A stretch of DNA of 64,000 nt from Aegilops tauschii subsp. strangulata (GCF_002575655.3 NC_053036.3:198184788-198248787), one strand, 5' to 3'; shown: positions 34,696 through 47,552, numbered from the stretch's first letter. The notes: generated by a model not told the origin, from the letters alone. Program-made: numbers and translations.

Positions 34696-35247
34696 CTAAT
34701 GATCAACATTCAACTTGAATATGCACATGTCCAGGTGAACCTCCTTGGAGTCCCCATGCACATTGTTGGGGGTCAAATAACACCATGCGTATTCCATGTC
34801 CACATCGGCGGGAAAGTCCCAGCTCGGCAGAGTCCAAGTATGCTTGGCGTAGCTAGTGTCACCGCCCACGGACCTCCGAGGGGTAGTAATAGTGAGCACG
34901 CACCCGTACATCGGCCTTGTGTCAGTGTCAGCGTCAGCGGCGTCGCCCCTGACGCACACTACAAAGATGTGGCGGCGGCCTGTGCGTGCCTCACCGATGG
35001 CCACGATCAAGAGGAAGACGCTGCCATCCTCCTCCGAGACTAGCAGGCGGCGCTGATCCTCCAGCGACTCCGGCACGGTGAATGGGTAGCACGTCTCGTA
35101 CTTGATGTTCTTCGCCAAGGGCCAGTAGTGATTGCCACACGCCTGCTTCAGGTGATGCACGATGTCCGCCGGCGAGCCCCAAAACGGCACCGGGCACTCA
35201 TAGCAGTAGACGAAGGGCTCCTTGGAGGCATCGACCAGGCCGTCCAT
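34696..35247 (-). pseudogene. SINA-like (SIAH-type) E3 ubiquitin ligase, C-terminal part
   Basis: The 183-residue frame begins MDGLVDASKEPFVYCYECPV. PFWGSPADIVHHLKQACGNH and YWPL match the second half of the SIAH-type zinc finger, where GSPA..HL....H.W is typical. RRLLVSEEDGSVFLLIVAIG and RRHIFVVCVRG correspond to the beta-strands of the SINA substrate-binding domain, and the end (KEVHLDMCIFKLNV) fits the last strand. The RING finger is absent. In-frame codons upstream read RNVPYSHSRF, a partial finger, before an AT-rich stretch that may be an intron. It would help choose substrates for ubiquitination, but without a RING it is partial. It could be a short expressed family member; I favour a fragment. 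Confidence 0.6.
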
Positions 35248-35479
35248 GAAACGGGAGTGGCTGTAGGGGACGTTTCGCCAGTTGAATATATGAGCAAGTT
35301 ACTAAGAGATTTAGTCCGAATAAGCACAAAATAAATCATGACGGTTATAACAGAGACTAAACTAATCATGCGGACTAACATAGTAGATGAATAGATCGAA
35401 TCTAGGACACAGACTAGAAACATGAATTCTACCATGATTTCGAACAGGAAGGACAGAAACACATACGGTGCAACAGGAG

Positions 35480-35720
35480 CAGCACCATTGGCATTGAGGT
35501 TGTCTCCCATGTCGTTGAGGAAGAGGTTGCCGAGGTGGGGGAAGAAGTCGTCGTCGGTGAAGTCGTCGCTGCTAGCAATCGCGAGAGTGCGCTCCCCAAA
35601 TTTCAACAGCGCCCGCCGAATGGAGCGCAGGAGGGAGTGGCTGTAGGGGACGTTGCGGCCACCGAATGGAGCGCAGGAGTAGCCCACAAAGCAGTAGATG
35701 GTGCTCCTCCCTAGTCTCTA
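35480..35720 (-). pseudogene. Upstream SINA-like exon remnant with local duplication
   Basis: The minus strand reads GYSCAPFGGRNVPYSHS, the first half of a SIAH-type finger. The same VPYSHS codons recur at 35257-35275 before the main exon. CCTGCGCTCCATTCGG is repeated twice within 60 bp. The frame then runs into a stretch ending NLNANGAAPVAPY whose origin I do not recognise. This suggests a rearranged exon. Confidence 0.45.
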
Positions 35721-36527
35721 TTCTTATCTTTATCTCTACTACTCTTCTTTGTTTTTTATAATATACTAGTTGTAGTTGTCAAATCGAATAGTACTGCGCC
35801 GTCCACTGCATGCCCCGCTGAACACCCTCCTCGCCTCCATCAAACCCCTCCGTTAAACCCGCGTGCAAACCGAGAAACCTATTCCGGCCCGCGGGAGGAA
35901 ATTTGCCGGTTGCCGTTGGAGAATAATAAGTCACGTCCAATCCATTTGAGTTTATTGCGTGTATGATTCTCCCTCTATAAAAAGTTAATTGCATCCTTAA
36001 TCTTGTATTCTAAGTACTCTGTGGGTTCCACTGTCAGTACAGTGTACATGACTTGCAGGCTGGCTACAGATTCGTACAGAAAGTTAAAAAGAAACAAATC
36101 CATGACTTGCAGGATTGGAGTTAGCACCGATGGCGGTTCGTAGTCGTTCCACGCTCGGGCATTGAAGTTTGTAACTATTTTAGATTAGAACATACTACTC
36201 CTCCGGCGCTAGTAGTAGAGCAGAGTCCTACTCCACTACTACTCTACTTAAGCAAGTTAGGGCATAGTAGCAGGTACTGTAGGGAGTACCAGTACTGTGA
36301 TCACTCAAGCAAGTTGTCTGACTTTGATATGACCCTACGCTGCTGGTATGTGTCTCGTAAGTCAAGCGGCGTGCTGTAGTCATCATCACCTGTCCACTTC
36401 CCGCAGCACATATTCGCTTCTCCATCTTTGTCCGCTCTTCCATCCCCGCTAAGGCGCCTCCCCCCTCATCCAATCTTCTATCCCCGCTAAGGTGCCTCCC
36501 CCCTCGTCCGAAACCCAAGCACTAGCA

Positions 36528-37984
36528 ATGGCAGAACCGAGCAGCGTCCGCCGAAAGAGTGGCTGGAATTCGCTCCCCACAGAGGTAATCAAGCTCATTG
36601 TTTCGCGTGTGGACAAACTCAGTACCATGTCCGCTCGCCGCGTGCTCGCCGGGGTTGTACCGTTTACTCAAAGCCCTCAGGCCGGAGCTTTTTAAGCCAG
36701 CTCCTTGCTTGCTGATGCTGCCTGATCTTCAGAAGCGGCGTGTCACGCAGCATAACAATTGTAGGGTGGCGAGCATCAACCCCCTTGACTGCGATCCGAT
36801 CCCCGTAACCCTCAACTACATTAACGGTATGTACTGGGTCGGCATGAACACATCTTGGATGGTGCTCGTCGACGGTCGCGGCAGCTGGATGCTCGTGGAG
36901 GTCTACACCCAGCGATTGATCCCCCTTCCTTCGATTAACACTGCACTGCTTTAGCACCGCAGCCCAGAATACTCGAAATTTAAAGTAGCCAACATGATAC
37001 CAAGTTTGATTTGCTCAAGGTTGTAATCTGCCAAGTGCGACAAGATCTGCGAATTATAAAGACTTCGGGCTAATTGCGTTCTTCAACTGCGGTCTCGCCT
37101 ATCTGACAGGTCACTGCGGTAAGTGGATAAATCTGCACGTCCATCGCAGGATCGTACATCCTCCATGGTTCTCTGATGCCATTGAACACAAGGGCTTCAT
37201 TTACGCTATCGACTCCTTCTATGGCTGGACATATTGCTGGCCTACTCCAGTCATCGCTACAAACGGCTGTTGCAGCAGTATATTACTTTCCTATGATATC
37301 ATGATGGCTTGCTTATATTACTGTCAACATTTACTGAAAAAATATTCATGCTCATAACATGCTGTTCTTAAGATTGACTACATCAAGAGCCCTTTTTTAT
37401 TTGACTCCAACTTTTTTTAGGGTTATTTGACTCCAACTTGATATGATGTTGTAGGCCGCCTGGTGTCCCTACCCTTCCTAATACCAAAACCTTTCAAAGA
37501 AAAGCGGCATGGAAGTTGTAGGTGGTTCCTGGCTCGATCAGACGACGGCGAACGATTGATGATCGTTCGCACGTACCGGACGTGTTGTTTCACGGAATAC
37601 AATCACAGTCACAGCAAGGTCTTTGAGCAGGATCCCAACTTCTCTGGGCCTTCAGGAATTTTTTACTCGAGGTTGGTAAGTAGCCTTGGTACACGCTCTC
37701 TGTTTGTCGGACTGAATAATCCGATTAACCAGGAGATAACCGACGGCAAGGATCATGATGGCAGCACGGTTTCGTTCATCAGGCAAAACTGTGTGTACAC
37801 AGCGTACCATGAGTCTGTGCATGCACCATACCCTGATATGTGCCGCCACACTCTGCAGCCCAAAGTAGGAGAGAGGGTCGCAAGTATCAGACTTCGACCT
37901 GCTGGCTGGAGTTTCCCCCGTCAGGCACCCATCTGGTTCAAGCCGTCAGCCAATCTCCACAACTTAATAAATAGTAACGTCTAA
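36528..37984 (+). pseudogene. F-box / DUF295 (KIB-type propeller) gene, multiply frameshifted
   Basis: ATG at 36528 (MAEPSSVRRKSGWNSLPTEV) opens an F-box (WNSLPTEVIKLIVSRVDKLS). A short deletion near 36645 shifts the frame, and the F-box continues as LYRLLKALRPELF. The beta-propeller part follows with INGMYWVGMNTSWMVLVDGR. After TAG at 36952 it runs through several frame changes (GLIAFFNCGLAYLTGH, IAYAIDSFYG-like). A second exon starts after GTTGTAG at about 37455 (RLVSLPFLIPKPFKEK) and contains SLGTRSLFVGLNNPI and FIRQNCVYTAY, typical of DUF295, to TAA at 37982. Such proteins pair with SKP1/Cullin as substrate receptors. At least four lesions, so a pseudogene. Confidence 0.75.
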
Positions 37985-38999
37985 CTGAGCCAGTTAGTTA
38001 CATGCGTACATTTGGTGTAGTATGATCTTCTTTTAGTTTGATGCATACACTTGTTCTTTTTTGGTAGCCCTTTTGTAATGATGGCTGATGTTTGGTTTGG
38101 AAGAGAGAGTTGCGTCTTCACTCTTCTGGCCTGCTTACTGCTTCTGTTGCACCCCCAGCCCTGGTTGCTGCTGCTGCTGTTTTCAATGTACAATCAGTAG
38201 TATATTTTGTCTGTTGGTTGAATAAACGTGTTGTTAGAACGACAAACACAATGTTTTGGAAGTCATTGCACGGTTCGATCCTTTAGTGCCCCGTACCGTA
38301 CATAGCGCATACTATTTTTCGTATGGAACACATTTTCCACTTGTTAATAACATGCAGCCCACTGATGAAGGCCCAATAGAGAAGCCCATAATTAACTAGA
38401 AGGAGGCTCTCACATGAATCCGGCCCAGGTACATGCTCATGGTCCCCTAAACATAAATAAGTTAATAAATAAATAAAGCTAAATGCTCATGCACCAGTTC
38501 TTTAAATTCACGATTTAACAGGAGGATATTATTTCCTATGATAGTGTCGTTACATTCAGTATATATTATTCTTCGGCAAAGATAGCGACCAGTCTTCTTT
38601 CTCCCAGCATTTTCTTCCTGCAACCAGCGGACCCATGCAAATCGTAGTCAACGTCGTAAATAGATCCGGTCCATTTTTATTTTTCAATAAGAATGTCCAA
38701 ACCAGCCCAGCACATTGGCGACAGCACTTTATTCTCCACTTTGGTGCGCTCGCCGCGGCGCCGCCGTCCGGCCCTATCAACATAGTTTTTTTCGAAACGG
38801 TCTCTATCAACATAGTGAACCGGGAGAGGACTGTAGTTGTGAGTATGACAGTACAGACCCACCAGGTCCACTCCCGAACACAAGCAAGCGCCTCTTTTAC
38901 TACTCAGATGAACCCGTCATTTTTTTACTCTAATCCACCCTGCTGATATCTGGGACCCACATCATTTTCAATGTATAGTCAATTAACGACTGAATTGCA
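37985..38999. other. No supported gene
   Basis: The first 200 bp are a plausible 3' flank of the F-box pseudogene. The rest has short frames on both strands (38556-38946) with no recognisable domain. Confidence 0.45.
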
Positions 39000-41900
39000 C
39001 AACTTTTTTAGTAGTAATTCGGAGGAGCAGGCTATAAACTGGGTTGTGCGGTCTCCGTGGCCCGTCTAATAACATGACCAGCCCAGCAGTTTTTTATTTG
39101 GGAAAATAGGTAGCCCAGTATTTCTTTTTGAAGAATACCCAAGCTAGGCCTATTTGTTTTCTCTGACTTACTGGGCTGCAAATCTTTCAAGACGAGGAGG
39201 GATGCATTCCGGCCTGGCCAAAGAGTATGGTCAGTGTCTGTTAAATGTAATATCAAAAGGGGTTGAAAATTCCAAAAAAATTATAGCAAATGGGATATTA
39301 GTTTCTTTTTTTGTTTTTGTTCTTCACCGATATCTTATACGTATTTCATTGGATTTAACATGACATAGTACTAATTTATTTTTAAAATTGTTTTAATATG
39401 GCTACTAATTTTTGGATTAAGAATATTTAGTTCCCCAGCAAAAATTTGCGAATTTTCAAAATTTCCCACATATTTAGTTAATTTTTTTACCCTGGTACTG
39501 ACCAGAAAATGGGCAGCAATTCTAAAAATGGAAAACGGGCTGCAATAAATTCCATATGAATTAGAAAATGAGTAAAATTTATAAAAATAATAGCAAATGG
39601 GCTGTACACGCCACAGATTTCGAGGCTGACTTGCTTACGCAAGGCTTTGTCAGTCTACACACGATTCTAGCAGAAGTGACTATTGGATGTCCATCCAACG
39701 GCCGACGTGCTTCTTCAATCTCTGATCTTCCTGCTCTAACCGCCTAAACTAGCGCTGGCGGGACTGCCTGCTCCCTCCTCTTGTGGCCCGTTGTGATGCC
39801 GCGCAGGCTTCCCCGGCCCACCCTACTCCCCCCGCTGGCCTGGCCGCACGCAATCAACTGCCTCCTTATTACACGAAAAAAAAATGATTCCTCCCACTGA
39901 CATCTGGGGCGCAACGGTTGGGAGGCTGACCTGTGGGCCTACTAAGTTGACGCGTACGCAGGGCTTGTGAACTTAGTCAACAAATGATTCTAGCAGCAGT
40001 AACCGTTGGATTTGAATCGAACGGTCCTGCTGCTTCTTCAATCGTTGCTCTTCTTGCACCAACCGCCCAAACCAGCGCCGGCGAGACCACCTGCTCCTGC
40101 CTCCAGTGGCCGGCTGTGCTGCCGTTGAGGCCTCATCGCCCCCTACTACTCCCACCGCTAGCCAGGCCCTGCAGCGGCGGCAGCCTCACACCGCAGCCGA
40201 ACCAGTGAACCCTCGTACTCCTCTCCGCTTGGGCATCCACTGCCGCATCTTCCCCGGCTCCGCATCGTCCCCTTCCTAGGCCTCGCCGTCGTCCACCGCC
40301 TTGGTGCTCTCGGCGCGGCGTGGTCAATGTGGTCAACGACCGACTTCCATCGGAAGAGTACTGTACGTGGAGAGGCTGACAGCTGGGTCCACGGCCACAG
40401 CCCAGTTTTTTTGGTGATTTGCCAAGTAAGTCGCTTTGTTAGGCCTGTTGGGCTGCAAATCTTTCAAGATGAGGAGATCTTTCATTCGGCTGGCCGAGAA
40501 AATGGCCTATCAGTAATGAGAAATGGGTTGTACATTTTTAAAACACATCAAACCGGCAATTAGTTTCAAATTTCTTTTTTTTCATTTCGAGATTTTAAAT
40601 TACATTAATTTTTATGTGTGGACAATTTGTTAGATTTTATATTGATATAAATTTATTTTTAAAATCAGTTTGAATGTGACTCGAAATTTCGGGATTAAAA
40701 ACAGTTCAGACCGCACCGAAATATGCAAAATTTCGTATAATTTTTTAACCGTGGCCACAATATGGGCTGTAATGCTAACAAAAAGAATATGGGCTCCAAA
40801 AAAACCTTAAGAATTAGCAAATGGGTTGTAAATTATTAGAAATAATGGCAGATGGGCTGCATGCTACTTTCCACAGATTTGGGGCTTTCCTAAAAAAAGG
40901 TGACGCACAAGCAGTGACTGTTGGATGTCCATCCAACGGCCGTCGTGCTTCTTCAATCTCTACTCTTCCTGCTCCAGCCGCTCAAACAAGCGCCGGCGGG
41001 ACTGCCTGCTCCCTACTCCCCGTGGCCGGCTGTGCTGCCGCGCAGGCCTCACCGCCCCACCGTACTCCCATCGCTGGCCTAGCCATCCCTCTACTCACCC
41101 ACACCTGCTGTTATTCTTCGACGACGGCAGACAAACCAGTAAACCCTCGTACAGTCGTACTCCCCTCTGCGTGGGAAACAACTGCCGAGTCTTCCCTACC
41201 TCCGTGTCATTCCCTTCCTAGGCCTCGTCGTCGTCCACCGCCCTGGTGCTTTCGGCGCGGCCTGGTCAACGTGGTCAACAACCGACATGCATCTGAACTG
41301 GACCGTACGTGGAGAGGCCGACAGCTGGGTCCATGGCCGCACGCAAGGAAATGCCTCCTTATTACGCGCAAAATAATGATTCCTCCACCTGACATCAGGG
41401 ACCCACCGAAAGGGCCTCTGTATTTCGCGAAAAAATGTTACCGCCGCTGACAGCTCGGACCCACCAGCTATATCTTCGCACACAAGGAAGTGCCTCCTTA
41501 TTACGCACAAAAAATGAATACTCCCCCTGTTAGCTGGCACCCAGTATAGTGGCAGGCTGACTTGTGGGCCTACTAAGTTGACGGGGACGGAGGGCTTTGT
41601 CAACTTAGTCAATATGCACGATTCTAGCTCCAGTGATCGTACGATGTCCATCCAACGGCCGTAGTGCTTCTTCAACCTCTGGTCTTCTTGCTCCAGCCGC
41701 CCAAACCAGCGCCGGTCGTGCCTCGTGTGCTCCTGCCTCCCATGGCCGGCTGCGATGCGGCGGAGGCGTCACCGCCCCTACTACTCCCACCGCTGGCCAG
41801 GCCATCTCTCTACTCACCCACACCCCCTATTATTCTGCGGCGACGGCAGCCTCACACCGCAGCGAACCAGTGAACCCTCCACTACTAGGAAAAGGGCTAT

Positions 41901-43200
41901 AGATGATATGGACACTAATGGCGCACCAGGCATGTTGTGCGCCACTACTATATACTAATGGTGCACCATGTGTTGGTGCGCCATTAGTGTCCAAATACTA
42001 ATGGCGCACCACATCCACGGTGCGCCACTAGTAACAATTTTTTTTCAAAACTAGTAATGGCGCACCAGGGGATAGTGCGCCATTACTAGTTAAACTAGTA
42101 ATGGCGCTCCACATCCACGGTGCGGCACTAGTAATTTTTTTTCAATTTTTTTTTCAAAACTAGTAATGGCGCACCAGGGGATAGTGTGCCATTACTAGTT
42201 CAACTAGTAATGGCGCACCACTCCCACGGTGCGCCATTACTAACTTGACCCAAAAATTCCACCGAATGCACCCCCCCCCCCCCCCCCCGTGGACCGCCTT
42301 TTCAGTTAAACATTTTCAAAATCCTCAAAAACCTAACAGAAAATGTTACGGGGCTTTCAAGATCTAGAGGCAAAAAAATTCAAAAAATTTCAAACTTACT
42401 AGTGGCACCGTTTGCTAGGTGCGCCACTAGTAACAGAAAAAAATTGGTGTTGATTTTTTTTTCAAAAAATGATACGTAATATGACCGGGAATTTTGAAAT
42501 ATTTTTCAAAATTTCATCATACTCATGAACATGAACAAAGTCTTAGACATCAACAAGGTTTAATAGGATTGATATGGTAGATATATCAACAAGTGCCTGT
42601 TAAGTGAGGTGGTGCTGGGGTTGGATAGAACTGTGAAGTTAAGCGTGCTCGGGCTGGAGTAGTGTGGCGGACTGCCTGGTGTGCCATTAGTATCTGGTAT
42701 ACTAATGGCGCACCTGTGGTGCGCCATTAGTAAAAAATTCTAATGGCGTGGTGCTAGTGGCGCACCTGTAGTGCGCAATTAGTAGGCAAAATATGTGCGC
42801 CACTAGCAGGCCTTTTTCTAGTAGTGCTCGTACTCCTCTACGCGTGGGCATCCACTGCCGCGTCTTCCCCGGCTCCGCGTCGTCCCCTTCCTAGGCCTCG
42901 CCGTCGTCCACCGCCCTGGTGCTCTCGGCGCGGTGTGGTCAACGTGGTCAAGGAACAGCTTCCATCGGACGTGGACTGTACGTGGAGAGGCTGACAACTG
43001 GGTCCACGGCCGCAGCAAGGAAGTGTCTCCTTATTACGTGCAAAATAATTATTCCTCCACCTGACAGCGGGGACCCACCGGACGGGCCACTGTATTTCGC
43101 GAAAAAAATGTTTCCCCCTGACTGCTGGGACCCACCAGCTACATCTTCGCATGCAAGGAAGTGCCTGACAGTCGGGACCCACCTGGTCGAAGCGTACGTA
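39000..43200. repeat. Degenerate tandem copies of an unnamed repeat family (left block)
   Basis: Four landmark words recur in order. TGTCCATCCAACGGCC is near 39686, 40925 and 41645 (a mutated form near 40007). TGGGCTGCAAATCTTTCAAG is near 39171 and 40450. GTGGAGAGGCTGACA is near 40368, 41312 and 42980. GCACACAAGGAAGTGCC or similar is near 41478 and 43148. Units are about 0.7-1.3 kb and differ by deletions. The same order recurs at 58838-60555. Overlapping frames such as 40821-41450 come from this repeat and show no domain. Class unknown to me. Confidence 0.65.
41880..42826. mobile_element. Non-autonomous CACTA transposon, 947 bp
   Basis: Starts CACTACTAGGAAAAGGG and ends CCTTTTTCTAGTAGTG, flanked by the 3-bp duplication CTC (41877-41879 and 42827-42829). 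Subterminal regions are packed with inverted words such as AATGGCGCACCA and GGTGCGCCATTA. The interior has a C-run of about 20 at about 42270-42288. No transposase frame. The related repeat copy at 40199-40230 shows the uninterrupted site (GAACCCTCGTACTCC). Confidence 0.92.
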
Positions 43201-44757
43201 GCGTTGTCATTCTAGTCGCGAACGTGTACGTACATACTGGTCGATGTAGAGGCGCGCACGTAGCATGTACACGTATGTACATCGGCCAGGGTGCAAGAAA
43301 GTAAATACGGCCATGTACGTACATACGGGTGGGGTCTCGAACGCCTACTCGCGTGTACGTACGGCCAGGGCTCGCGTACATGGCTGGGTCGGAATGGAGA
43401 AACAACGTCGTCGTCGTGTTCATGGGGAGGCAACGAAATGTGTCATGTTCATCGGGAGGAAACGGAACGCGTGGGAGCCAACCGGCTTGGACGGAATAGC
43501 CGATGGAAACGAGGCCTCGTGTACCGCAGAACGGAGGAAACGGCCTTGTGTTCGACTAGCCATGTTCGAAATGGGATCCTGTTCATCGGGAGGGGTCTGG
43601 CATACCGCAAAACGGAGGAAACGGATCACCTACGGTCGAAACAGGGGTCCTGTTGATCCGGAGGGGTGTGGCATACCGCAAAACAGAGGAAACGGACTTG
43701 TGTTGGAGCGCTACGGTCGAAACGGGGGTCCTGTTCATTGGGAGGGGTGTGGCGTACCGCAAAACGGGACTCCACGGGATATTGTTCATCTCCACTGTCG
43801 ACCCCCTCCTGCCTCCACGGGCTACTGTTCATCCACTGTCGACCTCCTCCAGCCTCCACCTGCGACTGTTCATCCACGGGCTCTTGTTCATCCTGCCTCC
43901 ACCGCGCGCTACTCCACCGGCTACTGTTCAACCAGCCGTCTCCACGGGCTCCTGTTCAACCACCCCTCCACGGGCTGCTGTTCATCCAGCCCTCCACCAT
44001 CTACTGTTCATGCTGCCCTCGACGGGGTGGTCCTGTTCATCCTGCCCTCCACGGGGTCCTGTTCATCCTGCCCCAACCGGCTCGAACGATCGGGGTCCTA
44101 TTCATCCACCCCCACCGGGAACTGTTCATCCAAACCCCCCAGCAACGCTCACTATTCATCCAGAGGCAACGCCACGGGGTCCTGTTCATCCACCCCCACC
44201 GGGAACTATTCATCCAAACCCCCTAGCAACGCTCACTATTCATCCAGAGGCAGCATCGATCGGCTTCAGTTAGCAGCAGTAGCGAAGGAATCGCTCGATC
44301 GGGTTCAGTTAACAGCCATCGATCGATCGCTCGGGTTCAGTAACGCGTAGCCTGCAGTGCAATCGCTCGGGTTCAGTTAGAGCCCAACGCCTCGCTCGAG
44401 TTCAGTTAGAGCCCAATGCCTCGCACCCACGCGCATGCGTGTACGAGAGAAACGCGCATCGCTCGGCCCCGACCACCCACCGTAACCGGGAACACCCCGA
44501 TATTTTCCTCGCCCTCGCTTCTACCACGGTTTTTTCCGTCATGGACGGCCGAAAGAATGTCATGCAGCTGCGTCTCCGGCCCGCCCAGGACGAAAAGCCC
44601 ATTTTCTGTCATGATTTTTTGTCCTAGAAGTAGGACCCCACCACATCTATGATGATACCGGGTTTTGTCACAATTATCGTCCTAGTAGTGTCATAAGTAT
44701 GACAGAAAAGATTTTCATTCGGCCCAAAATGTCACGGATGTGTCTTTTTTTGTAGTG
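43201..44757 (-). mobile_element. CACTA element, one end only
   Basis: The minus strand from 44757 reads CACTACAAAAAAAGACACAT, a typical Triticeae CACTA end, followed by subterminal words (TATGACACTACTAGGAC). Towards the left lies an array of CTGTTCATCC words (about 43790-44240) and a roughly 75-bp repeat with TACCGCAAAACGGAGG (43527-43760). The opposite CACTA terminus and its target duplication are not found, so the left limit is approximate. The 361-residue plus-strand frame here (43265-44350) only reads the repeats. Confidence 0.65.
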
Positions 44758-45703
44758 ACTTTGTTTCATCATACAAGGCAGAGACAACATTAATGTATTC
44801 ATTCGAAAATAATGTCTTGCGCACATTGCGTCGCCACAATACAAGATCCCTCCAGGACGTCTTCAAAATACCGCTCGGGCGTGCGGTGCTCCTTGCCCTC
44901 AGGCGGTCCCTTGGTCACAAGCTTGACGGCGTCCATCTTCACCCACCACACCTTGACGCAGGTGAAGGCCATGCGCGCGCCCTCGATGCAGACCGACCGC
45001 TTGACGACGTCCAGCTGAGGGCAGGCATTCACCAGCCACTTCACGAGACCGAAGTAGCTGCTGGGTATAGCATCGGCAGGCCACAGCCGGATTATTAAAT
45101 CCTTCATGGCCAGTTCGGCCACCCTATGTAGCTCGACCAGCTCTTTTAGCTGATCACTAAAGGGCACCGGATGTTCTGGCGCAAGGTATTGCGACCAGAA
45201 TAGCTTCTCCGTTGAGTCCCCTTCTCCAGCTCGGAAGAATTCCGCAGCATCAGAAACACTGCACGGCAGATCCGCAAACGCCCCTGGGGAACTCCAAATC
45301 CGGGTTAGTAAGAAATACTTCTTCTTCACATACTTGCTTTGCATACTAAACGCCTTACCCGCCACGATTTTCTTGGCCTCCTGGATCTCCTGGAGGGCGC
45401 GCTGAGCTTCAACCCGGGCCTCTTCCACGCTTTGGCGAACCTTGGCGAGTTTGGTCTCTCGAGCCGAAACATCGCACTCCAAGGTCTCGCATTTTTTCAC
45501 GGCATCCTGGAGCTCTTGTTGGATGTCATTAAGCCTGGCCTTGAGCTTCTTACGAGCGGCTTGTTCCTTGGCAGCTATCTCCTCGGCTTCGGCCAGGGCC
45601 TTTTTAAGGGCCTCAACCTCGGTCGCCGCTCCTACAAATAACATGACACTATGGTCATTACACATCATTCATTCTTTCTGAATATACAACAAGTCATCAC
45701 ATA

Positions 45704-45708
45704 CCTTG
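45704..45708. repeat. Target-site duplication CCTTG (left)
   Basis: Identical to CCTTG at 55614-55618 on the other side of the Copia solo LTR. It overlaps the splice donor of the antisense gene. Confidence 0.9.
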
Positions 45709-46583
45709 TGTTGGAGATATGCCCTAGAGGCAATCATGTATGATGATATTTCCTATGTGTTTATGAATAAAGATAGTCCTTGGACATTGTCAATGATTTG
45801 TATCAGCAAGTACGTGACTTGTTTGTGGGACTATGCATTGTATGATGACTATCCTAAAAGGTCCCTCGTTGAAAGAGCTGTGTGGACGCGCAGCCGACTA
45901 GACTAGCATATGACACAGTCGATGGCTTGGTCTCACTAGCCATGGAGCATTGGATGCTAACCAGATAATATGGACTTGGAAAGGTCTGGTCGAATTCGAC
46001 GTAGTCAGATCCGAGTCGAGATAAGGTCCGAGTCGGACAGACCCAACTATGGGACGCAATGATATGTCATCTGTGAGTCTCTAGTACAACATACGTTCTA
46101 TGTCCGAAGACCTGAGCTGACGCATGTACTCGGGATGGTAACAGACTTGCTTTGGGCCGACCAAACGCTACTCCGTAACAGGGTAGTGACAAAGGTAGGT
46201 TTCGGGTTTGTGTAGACCCATGCTGCGAGACGTGGTCGAGCAAGATGGGATTTGCCCCTCCGATCAGGAGAGATACACTCTAGGCCCCTCGTGTGATCCG
46301 ACCAAGATAAGCATGGCCATGCGACATGGATTATGAGATAATACGGTTTGTGGTCGGCATAACTGGAACGAGAAAGAGGTTGGGCTAGCACAAGGATGAC
46401 ACACTCGCCTTGAGCCCGACAACATATATCGTGTGGCAAAAGGAATGGAAGTGTGATGTACAGGTTCGTCTAACCAGCTTCATAGTCTGCTTGGTGTTCG
46501 GCATGCCTTGCTAGAGGCCGCTACCGACCGTGCAGTTCGGCGGTGATCCGAACTGCGACCAAGCCTGCTTGAACCTAAGGGGT

Positions 46584-47475
46584 TGTCGGCGTTCTGGGAA
46601 CGGGGGTCCCCAGACTTTCCTGCCTTCGGCCCACGGCGTGGCTGTGCGAGCGGGGCCGGACGGCCCATCTTCATCAACAAGGCATTCAAGACCCTCGCGA
46701 GGGGCCAAGCCTCGCGAGGCGGACGACGCAAGGCCTCCTCAGGAGCGGCCTCACCAGGTTGGCTCGCGAGGGGCGGAGAGATCAAGGCAAGATGAACCTC
46801 GCGAGGTTCTCGTGACGTGAGCCATGCCGATCGAGACCACGTGGGCGCCAGCATGCACAGTGCCCTTGTTTCCTCTTTGGTGCAAAGGGGGCAAGCGCAG
46901 GCGTGGAGTACCGAGGCGTCAAGCAAAGGTTTCCATATCAGTGCAACGAGCCCAAGACCAGTAGGACGGCAAGACGGAGGTCACCATGGAGCCCAAGACA
47001 GCGTCACCACCAGAGCCTTTTGCAGCCGAAGACTGCTTTTGTCAGGATAAGTTGTACTAGTTGTCCACTTTCAAATTGGCCGTTGTTGGCTCTCTTCTCG
47101 CTCAATATTTGGGGAGAGGACCAGGGCCTCTATAAATAGGACTAGCCACCACAGTTGGAGGCATCTGATCTTGAGTGATCCTCACCCACACAAGTTCACC
47201 AAGCACAAGAACACCTCAACCTCAGGAGGCTGTTCTGCCCTTTGTACTGTTCATCCTCAGCCCACGAGGCAATCCACCACCACCACACTGGAGTAGGGTA
47301 TTACACCGCAACGGTGGCCCGAACCAGTATAAATCTTGTGTCCTTTGCATTGAGAGTTTGTTGAGTTAGTCTGTGAGATCTTAGCAAGGCTAGGATGTGG
47401 ATCGGTAGGGGGAGATCTTCGTGCGCACCCCAGTGTTCGAACCTTGAGGGTTTTGCTGGAACCCGTGATCCGACA
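46584..47475 (+). repeat. 5' LTR of the inner Gypsy element
   Basis: Starts TGTCGGCGTTCTGGGAACGG and ends GTGATCCGACA. TATA box CTCTATAAATAGG at about 47128-47140. It contains several palindromic TCGCGAGG / CCTCGCGA words (46695-46810). The frames across it (46480-47139) are not genes. Confidence 0.92.
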
Positions 47476-47476
47476 T

Positions 47477-47495
47477 TTGGCGCACCAGGTAGGGG
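47477..47495 (+). promoter_or_regulatory. Likely primer binding site of the inner Gypsy element
   Basis: TTGGCGCACCAGGTAGGGG begins two bases after the LTR end, and TGGCGC is a common start of Gypsy primer sites. The matching tRNA was not determined. Confidence 0.6.
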
Positions 47496-47552
47496 TGCAC
47501 CGTAGCTTTCCTTCCGTCGATCTGTGCCCGGCCACCATCGCATTCCACCCTC

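Noticed and set aside
40821..41450. 209-residue plus-strand frame
   Set aside because: Lies in the unnamed repeat family, has no recognisable domain and is not conserved in the sister units.
43265..44350. 361-residue plus-strand frame with Ser/Cys-rich repeats
   Set aside because: It only reads through CACTA subterminal repeats; neighbouring frames are open as well and there is no domain.
46530..47139. Frames across the inner Gypsy LTR
   Set aside because: Repeated in the other LTR (54082-54719) and without domain; LTR composition explains them.
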